From: Alistipes sp. CAG:268
Lineage (GTDB): Bacteria > Bacteroidota > Bacteroidia > Bacteroidales > Rikenellaceae
Direction: 5' to 3'
DNA: 20,549 nt
NCBI GenBank assembly: GCA_000434235.1
Contig: FR892021.1
Span: 40,259 to 60,807 of the forward strand
In this document: one piece after another, positions 7,734 through 15,489 of the stretch
Numbering within the stretch: the stretch's first letter is position 1
Layout: each line of letters opens with the position of its first letter
Position numbers and translations under genes: made by a program
The notes under the pieces: model-generated
Database searches by the model: none
What the model saw: the letters and a program-made list of their open reading frames with translations, nothing else
What the model was told of the DNA's origin: nothing

Positions 7734-9761
7734 CGTTGAACGGACGATCAGCGGCAGACACTCCGCAATGCAGCGGTCGTACCCCTTCGTCCCTTCGCCG
7801 AGTTCGCCGTAGGGGCGAATGTCGGTGTGTATGAAACGTTTGGTCTTGTACTCCTTGCGGATACCGTCGTCCCGGCAGAGAGCCTCCTCTTCAGGCGTCG
7901 GCTTGCGGTAACCAAGCAGCAGTTTCTCCATGTTCCAACGGTTGTGCTCGACTTCGGCCATCTGCTCGACCTGTGCAGCAGTCAGCCGCTCGGGTGGCGC
8001 CACGCCGAAACCCAGCGAACGCAGCTTGATCTCCACCGAATCGGCGCAATAGAAGTTCGACCACTGCAGCGCTACCGGCAGTTCGTTCCAGCCGCCCTGC
8101 AACTCGCCATCCGAAGGACACGACGAGGGTGCCGTGCCGTATGTGCTCTTGAAGGCATAGATGTAATTGACCAACTGTGCCCGGCGCGTATTGCGGCGGT
8201 CGAGGTCAAACGGATTGGCCAGCATGCCGAACGGGAAAACGTGCGAATAGCGGTTCTGCGGCTCTTTCTTGAGGCGGTTGTTGAGCAGGTCGAGCAGCGC
8301 GCTCGAGGTCTCCTGCCGCACGAAGACCGGAATATCCCGGGCGTAAACGATGTCGGGCAGGTAGAGCCCCATGGCCATAGCTTGCGGTGGGAAATTCAGA
8401 CAGATGGCGATCGACAGCTGTTGCTTGGGATCCTCGGCCCACTCCGCCAGCAACTTTTGCACGGCCGGCGTCTCGGCACGTCCCTTGATAAACTCAAACT
8501 CCACGTCGAGAAAATCCGTTCGGGGGCCATACATCCAGTTCGGCGGCAGGATCCGCTCTTCGTCAGGATGTTCCATGTCACGATACAGGCTCGGCGCCAG
8601 GTCGAAATAGTGGCGGTAACGGCCACGGAAGAAGTTCATCTCCTCATCGATCGCGGCATCGATGAACGTAATCCGGCTCTTCAGCCGCCGGTCGCGACAG
8701 AAATTCGGAAAATGGAGCAGGTGTGCAGCCTCGACTCCCAGAGCCACCCCCATGCGGCTCATGCCGATGATGACCAGATGGACCGTCCGGTCGCTCTCCC
8801 GTGTGACCGGCTCGCGGTCCAACGCCGGATATTCGATCCTGTCATCCCCATCCCCGCAACACCGCTTCACCAGCAGTTTCTTGGCCCACTCCTCGTAGAA
8901 GTTGAAAGGGTGAAAGTCGATCTGCTTGCGCCACTCCTCGGCCAGGTCCGAAATCTGGAAAGCAGCATAAGTGGTCTGGTACTCGAAAAGCACCGAAACC
9001 GGAATGCGCGGACAATTCGGTTCCCGGCTATGGATCGCCACGATCTTCTGCAGCGAATCGATGTTGAGCGAATCGTGGTCGTACTCGTTCGCCTCGCCGA
9101 TCAGAAAGATCTCGCGGGCTCGGGTCGTGCAGAGCTTTGCCAACTCCTCGGTCGAATTGCGCTGGGCGTGCAGCACCAGAATACGCCGCTCCTGCCGGGC
9201 ATCGAGCACCGTGTGGATGCGGTTGCGCACCTTGGCGGCGGGTTGCACGCTCTGAATCAGGATATAGCAATTCCCGTAGCGAGGGTCCGAGCAGATTTGC
9301 CGCACGAGCATCGGGACCATCTCGTCGAAACCGATGACCACGACGTGATTCTCAAGCGGATAGGCAATCTCGCCCTCGCGATAGCGTTCGACACGCCGCT
9401 CCAACATGTTCGATACCACCGAGATCAGCAGGCCCGTGACGAGCAGCAGTCCCAGAATGGCCACTCCCAGCGAGAACCAGCGCAGTTCGGGCGTGACATT
9501 GGCCACGCTGCCCGGATCGATGAACAGGCAGATCAGTTGGAGCAGGCGCCCCATCGGAACATCGCTGCTGCTGGCTCCATGCTGCGAATCGGGTGTCGCC
9601 ACATCCGAAGGCTCCGGGAAGGAGAAGAACCAGCTGACCAAATAGATCACACAGAAAAAGAGCAGCAGGATGCCGACCAGCCAGGCAAACTGCTTGCGGC
9701 CTCGACCCGAAAAGGCCCGGTCGAAGCCCAATGTAAAGAATCGTTTCAGTGAGTTTCCCAT
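7725..9761 (-). CDS. RyR/TrkA-like ion channel protein
   Basis: This 678-residue protein resembles prokaryotic relatives of the CASTOR/POLLUX and RCK-gated channels. Residues 25-47 form a first membrane helix, 73-89 (LLQLICLFIDPGSVANV) a pore-loop-like segment, and 95-118 a second helix. A TrkA-N/RCK-type Rossmann strand follows (NHVVVIGFDEMVPMLV, from 139), then a second Rossmann-like strand (VHLVIIGMSRMGVALG). The C-terminal 86 residues match a RyR-type domain (EVEHNRWNMEKLLLGYRKPT, then HTDIRPYGEL). The ATG at 9761 is preferred to an in-frame TTG at 9770. The likely role is a membrane channel gated by a nucleotide or NAD-related ligand; the ion and ligand are not visible. It is last in an operon with a two-helix membrane protein and a stand-alone RyR protein. 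Confidence 0.8.
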   Translation of the reverse strand: MGNSLKRFFTLGFDRAFSGRGRKQFAWLVGILLLFFCVIYLVSWFFSFPEPSDVATPDSQHGASSSDVPMGRLLQLICLFIDPGSVANVTPELRWFSLGVAILGLLLVTGLLISVVSNMLERRVERYREGEIAYPLENHVVVIGFDEMVPMLVRQICSDPRYGNCYILIQSVQPAAKVRNRIHTVLDARQERRILVLHAQRNSTEELAKLCTTRAREIFLIGEANEYDHDSLNIDSLQKIVAIHSREPNCPRIPVSVLFEYQTTYAAFQISDLAEEWRKQIDFHPFNFYEEWAKKLLVKRCCGDGDDRIEYPALDREPVTRESDRTVHLVIIGMSRMGVALGVEAAHLLHFPNFCRDRRLKSRITFIDAAIDEEMNFFRGRYRHYFDLAPSLYRDMEHPDEERILPPNWMYGPRTDFLDVEFEFIKGRAETPAVQKLLAEWAEDPKQQLSIAICLNFPPQAMAMGLYLPDIVYARDIPVFVRQETSSALLDLLNNRLKKEPQNRYSHVFPFGMLANPFDLDRRNTRRAQLVNYIYAFKSTYGTAPSSCPSDGELQGGWNELPVALQWSNFYCADSVEIKLRSLGFGVAPPERLTAAQVEQMAEVEHNRWNMEKLLLGYRKPTPEEEALCRDDGIRKEYKTKRFIHTDIRPYGELGEGTKGYDRCIAECLPLIVRSTLR

Positions 9762-9794
9762 GGGTTGCAACTTGGAGATTACGGGCCGAGGGGA

Positions 9795-10217
9795 TTACCT
9801 GAGGGACTGGAGTTCCTTTTCCAGCCGGGCCAGTTCCACCTCCCTGCGTTTGGCTGCTATCTCGGGATCCGGGCCAGCCGCCTCACTCTGTTTATCCCGC
9901 ACCGACCGTTCGTGGCGGACAGCCTCCTGATAGAGCGTCAGTTCGGTCTCCGAAAGCCTTCTGTGGCTTTCGGAACAGATTCCCAGCAACCGCTTGCAGC
10001 AATAGCCCAGCCAGCACAGGGCGCATCCGGCAACAAGCACCCAGCCTGCGAGAACAAGCACGCCGAAGCAAACCGGCATGTCATGGCCGAAGACGGCATA
10101 GCAGACGATACCGGCCAGAGCCACCAGTGTAACTGCCAACATCCAGAGACGTGTCCGTCTAAACGACCGGGCGGCTGCTTCGAGCCGTTCGGCGAATTGC
10201 AACGCATTCGGTTCCAT
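9795..10217 (-). CDS. Hypothetical two-helix membrane protein with coiled-coil tail
   Basis: This 140-residue protein is not recognised by family. It has two hydrophobic helices at about 23-43 and 48-70 with a very short loop between them, forming a membrane hairpin. The tail (about 85-140) is highly charged and helical (ETELTLYQEAVRHERSVRDK, AAKRREVELARLEKELQSLR), a probable coiled coil in the cytoplasm. It lies 7 bases after the RyR gene and 33 bases before the channel gene, so the three are almost surely one operon. It may be an accessory subunit that oligomerises with or assembles the channel; this is inferred from context only. Confidence 0.75.
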   Translation of the reverse strand: MEPNALQFAERLEAAARSFRRTRLWMLAVTLVALAGIVCYAVFGHDMPVCFGVLVLAGWVLVAGCALCWLGYCCKRLLGICSESHRRLSETELTLYQEAVRHERSVRDKQSEAAGPDPEIAAKRREVELARLEKELQSLR

Positions 10218-10224
10218 AGGGCGA

Positions 10225-10509
10225 TTATTTGCGAATTTCGAATCCGAGTTTAAGGATCAGCTTGAGGGTCTGTACAGCAGTCTGACGGTCGTATTCGCGC
10301 TCGGCCTCGGGAAGCTCCTCGTAGGGCACCAGGCAGGGGTGCGTTTTCCGCCTGTCATCGCGCCGCTCGCCCCAGGTCCACCCTTCGGCGAGGCGGCCCT
10401 GCGCCCAGACTTCGTGGACGTTGCGGGCCATTTGTTCGGTCAGTTTCCCGAGAGTCTCGGGCAGCTCGACATCCTGCGTGTCGAGCGGTGAAGGGATATA
10501 AGTTTCCAT
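10225..10509 (-). CDS. Stand-alone RyR-domain protein
   Basis: This 94-residue protein is essentially one RyR domain, the ~80-residue module repeated in ryanodine receptors and found alone or fused in many bacteria. The diagnostic pattern is plain: LTEQMARNVHEVWAQGRLAE (23-42), GWTWG (43-47), HPCLVPYEEL (57-66), then EYDRQTAVQTLKLILKLGF (72-90). No signal peptide or membrane helix is present, so it is cytoplasmic. In bacteria RyR domains have been proposed to bind nucleotide-type ligands; the ligand here is unknown. It is the first gene of the - strand operon and could act as a soluble sensor or buffer for the ligand of the channel gene's own RyR domain. The ATG at 10509 is the natural start, opening onto the divergent promoter region. 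Confidence 0.88.
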   Translation of the reverse strand: METYIPSPLDTQDVELPETLGKLTEQMARNVHEVWAQGRLAEGWTWGERRDDRRKTHPCLVPYEELPEAEREYDRQTAVQTLKLILKLGFEIRK

Positions 10510-10571
10510 GCAATGGTTCGTTTTGCCTGCCCGCAGCAGGACATTTGCCGATGCAAGTTAAGTATTTTTAT

Positions 10572-10581
10572 CCGAATTCGG
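10572..10581. promoter_or_regulatory. 10-bp perfect palindrome in divergent promoter region
   Basis: CCGAATTCGG lies 20 bases upstream of the -33 element of the + strand promoter and between the two divergent start codons. It could be a dimeric operator, but a 10-bp palindrome can also occur by chance. The rest of the 203-base intergenic region (10510-10712) shows no gene; I found no clear promoter for the - strand operon. Confidence 0.2.
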
Positions 10582-10601
10582 AATTGCAGGCGCGGATTGG
10601 A

Positions 10602-10632
10602 TTGCACGAACGAGATTTTATGCTTAATTTTA
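10602..10632 (+). promoter_or_regulatory. Bacteroidetes-type promoter for the STAND-like gene
   Basis: TTGC at 10602-10605, a 19-base spacer, and TAATTTTA at 10625-10632 match the Bacteroidetes sigma consensus (TTG-N19-TAnnTTTG) except for the last base. The expected transcription start is near 10636, leaving a 5' leader of roughly 75 bases before the ATG at 10713. This supports the start at 10713 over the in-frame ATG at 10488, which would lie upstream of the promoter. Confidence 0.5.
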
Positions 10633-10712
10633 CTCACTGTATGCCCGGACGAAAAGTCACGGTCGCCGGAACCCGCCTCCACCCCACGCCGGAGGCCCCA
10701 AACAACCCCCGA

Positions 10713-13700
10713 ATGAAACTGCGCTATTTCATCTCATCATCGCGTTTTTCCCGAAACAGGGAGACGGTCAAGGAGTGCGTACAACAGGTCTGCGCCGAAC
10801 AGAACATATCCCTGCCCCAAGGTGCCGAAGCCGCGAAATACGACTGCAACCTCGACGACTCGACCCTGCGCGACACCCCCAAACAGAACGAATATCTGGC
10901 AACCATCCGCCACGACACGGACCTGTTCATCGCCATACTCGATGCCGCATACATCGGATACTACACCTATCTGGAGATCCTCCATGCCTACAAGTCCTAT
11001 CTGCTGACGGGATTCCCCATCTGTCTCATACTGGAGAGCAAGCAGCCCGTCGCCTGCTCCAAGGGGCCGACCGACCGTACGCTGGAGAACCTCTCGAAAG
11101 CCATCGCCAACCTGTCGGACACCTACGCCCCGGCGGACCGGGCAGCGGGCCGGAACAAAACAGGCGGGATCCCCCACTTCCTGACCGACTACGACAATCC
11201 GCTGGCTCCCCGCCCGCTCGGGGAGGTCTGCACGGAGAACATCCGGAAGATCCTGACGAACGAGCGGCTCAAGATGAGGCAATTCGCCAAACCCGGCAGA
11301 GAGGTGGGCAGCGAGGAGATCATGAATCGGCGCGGCCGGGTCGAGAACGGGTACATCGGGGAGATCTACTTCGAGCGCAGCGTAGACCGGGAGGAACTGG
11401 CCAACCCGACCAGTTCGTTCGTCCTCATCAAGGGGCTGCCAGGCGCCGGAAAATCGCGTGCCCAGCTCCACTACATCCACAACGCGCTGGGCAACCAGCA
11501 GATCGTCGTGCTCCACAGCCACAGGGAGTTCGATGCCCTGTTCGATACGCTGTTCTCCGAACGGAACGGATGCTACGAATTCGACGAGCACGTCATCAAG
11601 GAACCCTACTATCTGATCATCGACGAGATCGACAAGTTCTGGCTCAGTTCGGTCCACAACGACGATTTCGTCCGCCGCTGGGAGCGTCTGTGCGACGAGG
11701 TGTACACCCACAGCCGACTGCACATCTACGCCACTACCACCCTCGAAGGATACCAGGCCGTCGAACAGGCGATCGAACCACAGAACACCCAGATCATCAC
11801 GATCGGAGCCCTTGACCCGAACAACGAGGACGACGCCCGGATCATACATTACTTCGGGAACGGAGCCAACCGCCAGTCGCTCACCGTAGGTTTTATCGTC
11901 CCCCGGAGACACGACATCGCCCAAACCGTGGACCAGTTGCTGCAAAACAATTATGTACGCGCCTTCTGCATGGCCTACAAAACCGTCTGCACCTTCTCAC
12001 GCAACAGCCGGCAGCTGCTCCGATACTCGGTCATGGCCACGGCCGAACTGATGGCCATGCGCAACCAGCAGATGGATCCGGACGTCATGGCGGAACAACT
12101 GACCGCACTGGCAACCCGCGGAGTCATACGGCTGTTCGATCAGGACGACGAGATCGACCGCATCACCGGCGACTACTTCAATTTTCGTAACAGGGAGGTC
12201 ATCGAAGGAGTCAATGTGGTGCCGATTCTCCCCAAATGGCTGACCTTCTATTTCGACGACATCCTGCTCACCTGCATCATGGAGCATCCGTCCATCGTCC
12301 GGTTCGGGCAGGAGCAGGTCATCGAGCTGATGCTGGCGACGTTCCCCATGACCGAAAGCTATTCGAAGGCGATCACCCGGGCCGAAGACAAGGCAGCCGC
12401 ATGGCAACAGATTCACGACCGGTATACGGACCAGATTCTGCGCGACCAGGCGATCGACCCCGAAGAGCGGCGCCGCATGCTCTCGGTGCAGATCTCCTAT
12501 GCCCCCACGTTCGAGACTGCGATCGGGCTGATCGAGACCTACCGGGAGAGCTTCCCGCTGACCAGCATGCAGATCGGCGGGCTCTACTCGCATGTACTCA
12601 CGGCCCGCCGCAACGGGCTCGACCCAAACTCCATGCTTCAGACAATCCGCAAGTACGAGGAGGCGATCTCCGAATACGACCTCTTCTACGTCCAACGGCG
12701 CGTACAGCTGTCGGACAGCTACTCCGAAGTTCGCGAACTGGTCGGGCGCATGGCCCCGGAGCTGACGGAGCCGCACGGACCGACCATCGACTCCTTTCAG
12801 AAATACAGCATCAACGCCCTGCTCTACTGGATCAGCGACCGCGTGAGCGAGGCCGAAGAGTTGGACGACATCATGGCCCGATACGCACGCTGGAACCAGA
12901 ACAACCCCTCCTGTCCGTTCTCTCTCACAGTCAAGCCGGTATATTCTCTTATCGACAACACCGACGGGCAGGCGGAGAGACTCGAGGCCATATATGACGC
13001 GGCGATCGTACGCCTCAAACCAGCGGCCTTCGCCTCCGACCGTGACCGGCTCCACTTCAAAGCGATCGCCATGGGGCTCCTGATCAAGAACGCCACGGAC
13101 TACATGCAGGCACGCAGCTTCGTCGAACGGTTGCAACCCGGAGAGATCCACATGTCCTATTTTTCATCGATGATCGCAAAATGGGACTTTAAGGAGAGCG
13201 AAGACTTCGAACGGCTGTACGAGGACATCGAACGGCTGAAGGAGCGTTTCGGAATCGAGCTCCACATCAACAGCTACAACTCATTGATCCGCAAGGCCCC
13301 GTCGGCATTCATCGCACAACGGATCGTCGCGGCCATGCCATACCGCGACAACTACACGCTGAACCTCTACCTGCAGAAAATCTTCCAGACCTGCATCGCG
13401 AGCATCTCGCACGCGAAACAGCATGAGCGCGGACGCACCATACGCACCTCCTACGCCACGGCCTGCAAGACCGTGCAGGAGCTGATTCCGGCAATCAACC
13501 CGCAAGGGGTGATCTGCAACCGCGACGGAAAGGTTTCCGACTTCGCGGGCGTATCGCTGGATCCCTTTGCGGTCAATTTCCTCTACCGGATCTTCAAGAA
13601 CGACCCGCAATGGGTCGATACGACCATACGCAACTGCCGCCCGCTCTGCGAGAACGTACGATCCAACGAAAACATCCATGCCATCCGCATCCGCGGATGC

Positions 13701-15062
13701 GACGACTATCCCCGGGCGCTAGAACTGTTCCGGCAATACGAAAAGGCCTGCCTGAAGCCGCTGCTTGCAATGGCCCGGCCCGGATCGCGCCCCATCTGCC
13801 CGATCTGTTTCTGCAACATGTTCCGGGTTCTGACCTCGGGCAGCAACAAATTTACCCCCGCATACAGGGAGGAGTTCCGGGCGATCTTCGAACAATACCG
13901 GCCCTACATCTCCATGAACTCGGACACGGCCTCCTTCTATTATGCCACCTACTTCGAAGAGATCTTCGACGGGCAGGAATCGACGGAGATCGCCCCGGCG
14001 TTTGCCGAAGAGATGGAACAATTCCCCCAGCTGAGCTACGTCCCCTACTATCTGCTGATCGGATGCCTCCATAAGATCACTTTCGAGCAGGCCCTTGCCG
14101 TCTATGACTTTTTCCACAGACGGGCCGTCGAAACGGGGATCGAAAAGCACATGCCGGACAACAAGAGCATCGTTCAGCTGTGCAAGTACATAAAAACAGA
14201 CCAGGAACTCATCCGCCTGCAGAGGTACCTGCTCGCCGGGAAGGTCGAGCCGGGCAAAACGGCCGGAAGTGCACTATACAAGCTGTGCAAAGAGCGCCGG
14301 ATGGGCTACCTGCTCGGCGGGAACAACCGGCAGACCGACAGCGACAAGATCAAGGGGCAGATTGCACGCAGCAAGAACCTGGAAGAGATTTTCCGGCTGC
14401 TCGACACATATGCCACCGAACACGATGCAACGATCGACATACATCTGTTCGAATATGCCCTGGGAGCCCTTCACGGCCCGGCTTTCCAAACGAGTGCGGC
14501 CCGCAGCGAGGCCACGGAGTATCTGAAGCTTCTCCGCGAACGGCATCTGGTACGCTGCACGCAAAAAACCTACAACCAGCTGCTGTCGATCTATTATCCC
14601 GAAAAAGAGAAGGTCAGGTTGCTTGCCGAGATGCGCGAACACTGCCCGTTCGACATATACACATATGTAGCCATCGTCACCGACTGGTGTTGCAACACGG
14701 AACTCAGGCAGGAGTATTACGACCGCATCATCCGAGAATACGGGGAGAACATCGCCCCCGAGACCTTTTTTACCGCCCTGAAAGTCGAACTCAGCCACGT
14801 CATGCAAACGGACAGCCGCGATTTCTCTTTTGCCGTAAAGATCCTGCGTGAAATCGAGCGACGCGGCTACACCATACACCGCAGCGTATTCGACAAACTG
14901 GAAAAATGCTGCACATACAATTCGCACGCCCATATCCGCCAGGAATATGCATCGATCGGAGACATCCGGCAATTCATGCTGCTCTACATGCTGCGCTACG
15001 TTGCTGACGATCAGATATCTGTAATCTATGATGTAGCCGATCGGAACGGGATCGACATCTGA
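10713..15062 (+). CDS. STAND-like NTPase: TIR/DUF4062-like N-terminus, helical repeats
   Basis: This 1449-residue protein is read from the ATG at 10713; upstream in-frame codons cover a promoter and do not look like protein. Residues 1-110 form a TIR/DUF4062-like domain: RYFISSS (4-10), DLFIAILDA (70-78), a Glu at 88 in YLEILHAY, and GFPICLILES (100-109). The NTPase has Walker A GLPGAGKS (241-248) and Walker B LIIDE (301-305). From about 500 to the end the protein is helical throughout with irregular TPR/PPR-like units, for example HIRQEYASIGDIRQFMLLYM near the C-terminus. A Cys cluster (C1029-P-I-C1032-F-C1034) may bind metal. The order effector, NTPase, helical repeat sensor is typical of STAND defence proteins. 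It diverges from an RyR-channel operon and precedes a CRISPR locus. No close family is recognised and activity of the N-terminal domain is unproven. Confidence 0.7.
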   Translation: MKLRYFISSSRFSRNRETVKECVQQVCAEQNISLPQGAEAAKYDCNLDDSTLRDTPKQNEYLATIRHDTDLFIAILDAAYIGYYTYLEILHAYKSYLLTGFPICLILESKQPVACSKGPTDRTLENLSKAIANLSDTYAPADRAAGRNKTGGIPHFLTDYDNPLAPRPLGEVCTENIRKILTNERLKMRQFAKPGREVGSEEIMNRRGRVENGYIGEIYFERSVDREELANPTSSFVLIKGLPGAGKSRAQLHYIHNALGNQQIVVLHSHREFDALFDTLFSERNGCYEFDEHVIKEPYYLIIDEIDKFWLSSVHNDDFVRRWERLCDEVYTHSRLHIYATTTLEGYQAVEQAIEPQNTQIITIGALDPNNEDDARIIHYFGNGANRQSLTVGFIVPRRHDIAQTVDQLLQNNYVRAFCMAYKTVCTFSRNSRQLLRYSVMATAELMAMRNQQMDPDVMAEQLTALATRGVIRLFDQDDEIDRITGDYFNFRNREVIEGVNVVPILPKWLTFYFDDILLTCIMEHPSIVRFGQEQVIELMLATFPMTESYSKAITRAEDKAAAWQQIHDRYTDQILRDQAIDPEERRRMLSVQISYAPTFETAIGLIETYRESFPLTSMQIGGLYSHVLTARRNGLDPNSMLQTIRKYEEAISEYDLFYVQRRVQLSDSYSEVRELVGRMAPELTEPHGPTIDSFQKYSINALLYWISDRVSEAEELDDIMARYARWNQNNPSCPFSLTVKPVYSLIDNTDGQAERLEAIYDAAIVRLKPAAFASDRDRLHFKAIAMGLLIKNATDYMQARSFVERLQPGEIHMSYFSSMIAKWDFKESEDFERLYEDIERLKERFGIELHINSYNSLIRKAPSAFIAQRIVAAMPYRDNYTLNLYLQKIFQTCIASISHAKQHERGRTIRTSYATACKTVQELIPAINPQGVICNRDGKVSDFAGVSLDPFAVNFLYRIFKNDPQWVDTTIRNCRPLCENVRSNENIHAIRIRGCDDYPRALELFRQYEKACLKPLLAMARPGSRPICPICFCNMFRVLTSGSNKFTPAYREEFRAIFEQYRPYISMNSDTASFYYATYFEEIFDGQESTEIAPAFAEEMEQFPQLSYVPYYLLIGCLHKITFEQALAVYDFFHRRAVETGIEKHMPDNKSIVQLCKYIKTDQELIRLQRYLLAGKVEPGKTAGSALYKLCKERRMGYLLGGNNRQTDSDKIKGQIARSKNLEEIFRLLDTYATEHDATIDIHLFEYALGALHGPAFQTSAARSEATEYLKLLRERHLVRCTQKTYNQLLSIYYPEKEKVRLLAEMREHCPFDIYTYVAIVTDWCCNTELRQEYYDRIIREYGENIAPETFFTALKVELSHVMQTDSRDFSFAVKILREIERRGYTIHRSVFDKLEKCCTYNSHAHIRQEYASIGDIRQFMLLYMLRYVADDQISVIYDVADRNGIDI

Positions 15063-15330
15063 CACGGCAAACGTCTCTCCGCCCCATCCCTTTCCATTCG
15101 ACGACGACCGATCCCCGACCTGGCGGCATCGGAGGCAAGGCCGTCCCCGCAGGAAACACCCCCGTTATCGGCTCGGGTGCGCGACTTCGTATTCGAAGCG
15201 ATATAGCGCGTGGCGGACCCTGCCGTCTCACGGTTTGGGCCGGACACGATTTGCGGGAAGTGAGGCCGCAACCGGAGTCGCAAGGAAGGGCTGGCAGCGG
15301 GGAAACCATCGGATTTTTAAATGCAGATAC
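15063..15330. other. Gene-free spacer between STAND-like gene and tracrRNA
   Basis: About 270 GC-rich bases with no convincing gene on either strand; the open frames present lack recognisable protein character. A small hairpin (CTTCG-TATT-CGAAG, 15185-15198) has no T-run and is not a terminator. Composition changes sharply to AT-rich after about 15310, where the CRISPR locus begins. Confidence 0.5.
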
Positions 15331-15334
15331 AAAT

Positions 15335-15362
15335 AAAAAGTCTCCACGGAGTACGCGGAGAC
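15335..15362 (-). terminator. Rho-independent terminator of tracrRNA
   Basis: On the - strand the arms 15362-15354 and 15348-15340 form a 9-bp stem with one G-U pair and a 5-base loop, followed directly by five U (15339-15335). It ends the tracrRNA and is the typical last hairpin of type II-C tracrRNAs. Confidence 0.85.
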
Positions 15363-15421
15363 AACAGGTTAAAAACCTTCGGCCTATAGCCTTATTGTGG
15401 TAAGATGTAGAATTCTTACGT
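15335..15421 (-). ncRNA. tracrRNA of the type II-C system
   Basis: The - strand transcript begins near 15420 and ends at the U-run at 15335, giving about 86 nt. Its anti-repeat lies in about 15393-15421. The + strand here reads TTGTGGTAAGATGTAGAATT, and the visible CRISPR repeat has TTGTGGTTTGATGTAGAATT, so the RNA pairs with the repeat with an AA/TT internal mismatch as in other dual-RNA guides. Downstream come AATAAGG and a short GGC/GCC hairpin (nexus), a hairpin AGGTT-TTT-AACCT, and the terminator hairpin. The orientation implies the CRISPR array is transcribed on the + strand. It would pair with pre-crRNA, guide RNase III processing and load Cas9. Ends are inferred, not mapped. Confidence 0.85.
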
Positions 15422-15423
15422 CA

Positions 15424-15454
15424 CAAATATAAGCAAAAAGGAGGTTTATTGCAA
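15424..15454 (-). promoter_or_regulatory. tracrRNA promoter (Bacteroidetes consensus)
   Basis: Read on the - strand, TTGC (15454-15451), a 19-base spacer and TATATTTG (15431-15424) match the Bacteroidetes consensus TTG-N19-TAnnTTTG perfectly at the -7 box. This places the RNA start near 15420, at the 5' end of the anti-repeat. Confidence 0.75.
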
Positions 15455-15489
15455 CTTTTTATTTAATTTCACAAAAAAATATCTTCCAC

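Noticed and set aside
7827..9752. Long + strand open frame (641 codons) opposite the channel gene
   Set aside because: The - strand frame encodes clear membrane, Rossmann and RyR segments; the + strand translation has no family character and is its shadow.
10488..10712. N-terminal extension of the STAND-like gene from the ATG at 10488
   Set aside because: It would cover the -33 and -7 promoter elements and overlap the start of the divergent RyR gene; its translation looks random, whereas MKLRYFISSS at 10713 starts directly with the first strand of the domain.
14974..15309. Short - strand ORFs after the STAND-like gene
   Set aside because: Their translations are Arg/Ser/Pro-rich with no protein character and they overlap the end of the + strand gene.
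15393..15426. Repeat-like sequence upstream of cas9 as a stray CRISPR repeat or second array
   Set aside because: It is a single degenerate copy followed on the - strand by hairpins and a terminator and preceded by a promoter, which identifies it as the tracrRNA anti-repeat.
15449..15471. Promoter for cas9 on the + strand (TTG and TAATTTCA)
   Set aside because: The spacing is only 12 bases and the -7 box matches poorly at its end; I cannot support a cas9 promoter.
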